Positions 60,407 to 64,000 of a stretch of DNA of 64,000 nt are shown here, piece after piece. A program made the translations under genes and the position numbers. Numbering within the stretch: position 1 is the first letter of the stretch; each line of letters begins with the position of its first letter. Under the pieces are notes generated by a model. The model was given only the letters and a program-made list of their open reading frames with translations, ran no database searches and was not told the DNA's origin. The stretch lies in contig NZ_JBHSRI010000025.1 of the NCBI RefSeq assembly GCF_042658845.1, forward strand, positions 372,001-436,000. Reading direction: 5' to 3'. Origin of the DNA: Paenisporosarcina macmurdoensis. GTDB lineage: Bacteria > Bacillota > Bacilli > Bacillales_A > Planococcaceae.

Positions 60407-61366
60407 ATGAAGGAGATGGATGTCATACCATACTTATATTATTTTTTATTGTTATTTACGAGTTTTCTATGGGGTGGAAATTTTGTTGTTGGAAAAACGT
60501 TAGTTGATCATGCTTCACCTGTGACATTAACGACATTGAGATGGATCATAGCGGTCATTTGTTTAATTCCAATAGTGTGGTGGAAAGAGAAGAGTCTTTT
60601 GCCGTCTCGAAAAGCGATACTTCCTTTGATACTAATGGGGCTAACCGGCGTTGTTTTATTTAATCTTTTTCAATTTCTGGCGTTAGAGTTTACTTCAGCT
60701 ACGAATGTAGGATTAATTTCTACTTTAAATATGTTTTCCATTGCATTGTTTTCATTTTTATTTTTGAAAGAAAAGATAAATGCTTTCCAAGTTGGTTCGA
60801 TGTTATTTTCATTTGTGGGAGTCCTTTTAGTCCTGTCAAAAGGACACCTCGAGGTACTGTTTTCAATTGGATTTAATAAAGGAGACTTATTGATGACTGC
60901 CGCAGTATGCGTGTGGGGTGTGTATTCGGTACTTAGCAAGTGGGCGATGAAGTATACAACACCATTAATGGCTACGTTATACTCAGGGATATTTGGCGTC
61001 ATTGTCTTAATACCTTTTAATGTAAACGATTTTACGATAACGAATTTGGATGCATCGTTTGTTCAGTCGATATTGTATACGGGTGGTGTATCAACAGTGG
61101 TGTGCATGCTGTTATGGAATATCGGTGTTCAAAAATTAGGCGCAACAACATCAGGTATTTTCTTGAATTTCAATCCAATCTTCACGGCAATCATTGCTTT
61201 TATGTTGCTCGGGGAAAGGCTGACATGGATTCAGGGGGTCGGAAGTTTGATTGTTATCGCGGGCAGCTTCTTATTTACTTTTTTCAAACGGAAGCCGGCT
61301 ACGTTTCCTACTTTACCTCAACTTTACATGGAGGAAGAGCTTCCATCGTCTAGTGCTGGAAAATGA
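60407..61366 (+). CDS. EamA-family transporter
   Basis: A 319-residue drug/metabolite transporter with ten helices in two EamA repeats (YYFLLLFTSFLWGGNFVVGKTLV in the first, KGDLLMTAAVCVWGVYSVLSKWAM in the second). It probably exports an amino acid or related metabolite, given the Lrp gene beside it. The start is unclear: ATG at 60407 and 60416 lie on or in the AAGGAG at 60410-60415, and at the ideal distance the frame has only ATA (60425). I keep the first ATG with that caution. Confidence 0.88.
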   Translation: MKEMDVIPYLYYFLLLFTSFLWGGNFVVGKTLVDHASPVTLTTLRWIIAVICLIPIVWWKEKSLLPSRKAILPLILMGLTGVVLFNLFQFLALEFTSATNVGLISTLNMFSIALFSFLFLKEKINAFQVGSMLFSFVGVLLVLSKGHLEVLFSIGFNKGDLLMTAAVCVWGVYSVLSKWAMKYTTPLMATLYSGIFGVIVLIPFNVNDFTITNLDASFVQSILYTGGVSTVVCMLLWNIGVQKLGATTSGIFLNFNPIFTAIIAFMLLGERLTWIQGVGSLIVIAGSFLFTFFKRKPATFPTLPQLYMEEELPSSSAGK

Positions 61367-61383
61367 TGAAAATATGAGTAAAT

Positions 61384-61430
61384 AAAAACGAACTTTAACC
61401 ACGTATTTAATCGTGGTTAAGGTTCGTTTT
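61384..61430. terminator. bidirectional terminator, eamA / pepF
   Basis: AAAACGAACTTTAACCACG pairs, with one G-U pair, with CGTGGTTAAGGTTCGTTTT. Confidence 0.9.
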
Positions 61431-61437
61431 GTTTTTC

Positions 61438-63264
61438 TTATGTCGTCGAGACTGCTTCAATTTCTTCTGTTAATTTCACCAATTCATCAACTAATTCTCC
61501 GATGTAGAAAATAGTGTCACGAAGCGGTTTTTCAGTTGTAATGTCGACTCCTGCCATTTGAGCAAGTTCAACCGGAGACTTTGTGCCACCGGCTTGAAGA
61601 ACTTCTAACCATTGCTCGACTGCAGGTTCGCCTTCTTCTAATATGCGTTTTGATACTTGTGTTGAAATCGTTAATCCAGCACTGTACGTGTAAGGGTATA
61701 GGCCCATATAGTAGTGAGGTTGGCGCATCCATGTTAATTCGGCTCCAGGTGTAATGTCGACTGCATCACCCCAGAATTCTTCTAAAACGCCACGTTTGAT
61801 GTCATTTAATATCCCAGCATTTACATTGTGACCTGCATTTACACGGTCATATACTTTTCGTTGGAACGCAGCTTCTAGTAAATGTGTTACAAAGTTGTGA
61901 TAGTAAGTACGTGCAACGATAGATGAAATAACCCAACGCTTGAATTTAGGATCGTCTGAGTTCTCAAGTAAGTGATTCGCCATTAACATTTCATTCATCG
62001 TAGACGGTGCTTCGATAAAATACAATGACGGTCGAGAATTAAAGACATTTTGTTTTTTATGGGCATTATAGAAATGTCCTGCATGGCCAAGTTCATGAGC
62101 TAGGACAAACACTTCGTTCATGCGGCTAGACCAAGAAATTAAGATATAAGGGTGCACACCGTATGGGCTTGAACAGAAAGCACCTGTAGATTTCCCTTTA
62201 TTTTGGGCAAAGTCAATCCAACGCTCATCAAACGAACGGTTGACCATGTTTAAATAATCGTCACCCATAATGGCAAGTGCATCATTCATGTATTTCTTTG
62301 ATTCTTCAATCGTAATTTTAGGTTCATAAGAAGGATCTAATGGAATCTTCAAGTCTGCGAACGTCATTTTTTCTAAGCCGTGAACGTCTTGAAGAAGTTT
62401 TGCATACTTACGCATATGTGGCGCAAGTTCGCTCATAATCAAGTCGATTTGACGATTAAATAGGGATTGATCAACTTCTTGACCAAATAATAAATGATCA
62501 AAAATATTGTCATAACCACGTAAGTCTGAAGTGGTTTTTTCAATTTGCAACTTCATATCATAGGTTTTTGCAGTGGTATGTTGATAGTTTTTGATTTGAT
62601 TAGAGAATGATTCGAATGCAGCGCGTCTTACATCTGTATCCGTTTCTGCTTCCCAGTCTCCTTCAAAAAGTACGTAGCTTAACGGATATTTTTTGCCGTT
62701 AACTTCGAAGTCTTCAAACGATAAATCGACCATCTTAGTCGTGTTGTATAACTCATAAGGACCACCGAATGATGAAGAATAAGCGGCTAACGTTTTTTCT
62801 ACTTCAGGATGAAGCTGATGTGGTTTCCTGCGAATCAATTTTTTTAAGTAGTGACCGAATTCACTTGATTGTTTCATCGCGTCTTCTAAAATTTCTACTG
62901 GTAACGCTAGTAATTCGCTATCCACAAATGATAGTTTACTGCTTAAATTTGCAGAAACTGATCCGAATTTTGCGGAACGCATCTGTGCATCACTGTCTGT
63001 TTGGTCTGTGCTATAAGCCAGGCTTGCATAAGTGCCGATTGGAACGAACTGTTCATAAATTTGTGCGTAGCCTTTTAAAGCCTCTTCAGCAGAATGTGCG
63101 TCTTTGATACTTCCTTTAAACTTGGTGCAAAAAGCATCTACTTCTTTTTCAAGTTCTACAAGTGCAGATTGGTAAGATTCTTCTGATGTGAATAAGTCTT
63201 GTAAGTTCCACGTTTCATCTATAGTAACTTCTGAACGTGTAGGTAAACTTTTAACCAATTTCAT
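61438..63264 (-). CDS. pepF: oligoendopeptidase F (M3B)
   Basis: A cytoplasmic zinc metallopeptidase that cleaves peptides of about 6-18 residues. The zinc motif HELGH is at 390-394 (LAHELGHAGH), with the third ligand in EAPSTMNEML downstream; PYTYSAGLTIS and SWSSRMNEVFVLA are M3B landmarks. The length of 608 residues is typical. The ATG at 63264 directly touches GGGAGAG; TTG two codons later (63258) is better spaced and may be the true start. It is a single gene. Confidence 0.96.
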   Translation of the reverse strand: MKLVKSLPTRSEVTIDETWNLQDLFTSEESYQSALVELEKEVDAFCTKFKGSIKDAHSAEEALKGYAQIYEQFVPIGTYASLAYSTDQTDSDAQMRSAKFGSVSANLSSKLSFVDSELLALPVEILEDAMKQSSEFGHYLKKLIRRKPHQLHPEVEKTLAAYSSSFGGPYELYNTTKMVDLSFEDFEVNGKKYPLSYVLFEGDWEAETDTDVRRAAFESFSNQIKNYQHTTAKTYDMKLQIEKTTSDLRGYDNIFDHLLFGQEVDQSLFNRQIDLIMSELAPHMRKYAKLLQDVHGLEKMTFADLKIPLDPSYEPKITIEESKKYMNDALAIMGDDYLNMVNRSFDERWIDFAQNKGKSTGAFCSSPYGVHPYILISWSSRMNEVFVLAHELGHAGHFYNAHKKQNVFNSRPSLYFIEAPSTMNEMLMANHLLENSDDPKFKRWVISSIVARTYYHNFVTHLLEAAFQRKVYDRVNAGHNVNAGILNDIKRGVLEEFWGDAVDITPGAELTWMRQPHYYMGLYPYTYSAGLTISTQVSKRILEEGEPAVEQWLEVLQAGGTKSPVELAQMAGVDITTEKPLRDTIFYIGELVDELVKLTEEIEAVSTT

Positions 63265-63450
63265 CTCTCCCTTTTATTACGGATATCGAACTAATAATAA
63301 GTATAGTTGTATTTGTTTAAACATTCACTCTTTTTGTTGTTATTAGATTTTTTTTTCAATAGATTTGTTAAAGAATGTTGAAAAAACAATTGAGTGTATC
63401 ATCTGAAACATAAAAAAATGTTATAAAAGGTTATTTGCAAAGTGAGGGGT

Positions 63451-63534
63451 TCTCAATCTGACTTTTTGGCGTTGACGTCTGAAAAAAGAGCTTTGACGTC
63501 TGAAAAAATGGTGTTTACGTCTGAAAAAGATGCA
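63451..63534. repeat. 21-bp array d (four units)
   Basis: TTGACGTCTGAAAAAA starts at 63472 and TTGACGTCTGAAAAAA again at 63493, TTTACGTCTGAAAAAG at 63514, and a weaker unit (TCTCAATCTGACTTTTT) at 63451: exact 21-bp spacing. It lies between the divergent pepF and lipoprotein genes. No gene is seen in 63265-63853; a minus-strand frame repeating FSDV every seven residues is a product of the array. Confidence 0.82.
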
Positions 63535-63782
63535 ACGGAGAAAAAAAGTAAGTTGATTTTAGAAATTGAGCATCGAAGTAGGAATCCAATATAGGATCCC
63601 ATTAAACAAGAGGAAATGTTAAAGAAAGAACGATAAACAACAATATTATTTAACAAAGCCTTTTCAATAAATAGGGAGTAAAGATGTTGAATGAAACTGA
63701 TATAATTCAACATTTTAAAAAGGAGTTAAATAAAACTGATAATTCTTAATAATTCGGGTATTAATAGTTGGAGATATTTATT

Positions 63783-63811
63783 TTGACGGACTGTTTTCCA
63801 TGCTATAAGAT
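63783..63811 (+). promoter_or_regulatory. promoter of the lipoprotein gene
   Basis: TTGACG at 63783-63788 and TAAGAT at 63806-63811 with a 17-base spacer. Confidence 0.5.
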
Positions 63812-63853
63812 AATTAATACCAAGTAAGTTTATCTGAATTAGGAGGAAATGAA

Positions 63854-64000
63854 ATGAAAAAAATTAGTGCTTTATTTTTAATGATACTAACTGCTATTTT
63901 TGTGTTATCAGCTTGTGGAACGGCAAAAGATGATAATGCAGCAAAAGATGATAATAATACGGGATCTACAGAAGGTGATTTATTAGCGAAAGTTCAAGAA
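63854..64000 (+). CDS. solute-binding lipoprotein, 5' end only
   Basis: The first 49 codons are visible. MKKISALFLMILTAIFVLSACG is a lipoprotein signal with lipobox LSAC, followed by a charged linker (TAKDDNAAKDDNN...) and EGDLLAKVQE, the usual entry into an amino-acid ABC transporter binding protein. GGAGG precedes the ATG. The rest lies beyond the window, so the ligand is unknown. Confidence 0.75.
   Translation, partial: MKKISALFLMILTAIFVLSACGTAKDDNAAKDDNNTGSTEGDLLAKVQE

Noticed and set aside
63453..63713. Minus-strand frame ending in FSDV heptads over array d
   Set aside because: The repetitive end is made by the array and the front is low-complexity AT-rich sequence without a ribosome site.

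Overview
The window looks like chromosome from a low-GC, spore-forming member of the Bacillales, most likely Planococcaceae (Sporosarcina, Paenisporosarcina or Psychrobacillus type); the genus is not resolved. The reasons are strong AGGAGG ribosome sites, many TTG starts, an alpha/beta-type SASP gene, a Spo0E-like phosphatase, SLH surface protein and many proteins closest in recall to Bacillus subtilis ones (YclM/ThrD, YcsF-YcsG-YcsI, YhfK, YumC, YczE). No rRNA, tRNA, CRISPR array, prophage or complete insertion sequence was seen.

Layout. 1-4700: end of sbcD, sbcC, a diguanylate cyclase and an acetyltransferase. 4740-9800: accessory stretch with a GC-richer dispersed element, a LysM-NlpC/P60 cell-wall hydrolase that seems to start at ATT, an HNH nuclease, a non-secreted DNA/RNA endonuclease and orphan genes. 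9900-16540: glyoxalase-fold protein, DUF2177 membrane protein, aspartokinase III divergent from hom-thrC-thrB (threonine synthesis), HD hydrolase. 16750-24100: frameshifted SASP gene, SLH protein, proline dehydrogenase, aldo/keto reductase, luciferase-like monooxygenase, saccharopine-dehydrogenase-like protein, Spo0E-like protein. 24300-28700: FAD amino-acid oxidase, a pair of dispersed elements, HxlR regulator with MFS exporter, two tiny proteins. 28900-33400: 5-oxoprolinase operon pxpB-pxpC-pxpA-ycsG-ycsI. 33600-36600: YhfK, a promoter with a truncated gene, DegV and a serine-recombinase-like protein lacking its catalytic residues. 36700-43100: SulP and UspA, then arsR-arsC-arsD-arsA-HesB-like, facing a second arsR group with XRE and a 41-residue membrane peptide; no arsenite pump is present. 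43270-47000: CdaR regulator divergent from glycerate kinase and GntP permease. 47100-59700: two EAL proteins, TrhO, an FAD dehydrogenase, BrnQ and its likely GntR regulator, DJ-1-like protein, YczE, ferredoxin-NADP reductase and a kinase-like gene behind a yybP-ykoY type (manganese) riboswitch. 59760-64000: Lrp regulator with an EamA exporter, PepF, and the start of an ABC-transporter lipoprotein.

The main non-coding results are: a manganese-type riboswitch with two successive terminators ahead of a kinase-like gene (58815-59685); five intergenic arrays with an exact 21-bp period but different core sequences (10985, 22395, 28338, 51481, 63451); four copies of a dispersed element with conserved ends (4752, 25621, 25868, 34939), one of which seems to cut off a gene nine codons after its start; and a shared GATATATTGCA operator that links GntR and brnQ. 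All functional calls come from reading motifs and recalled family knowledge, not from database searches.
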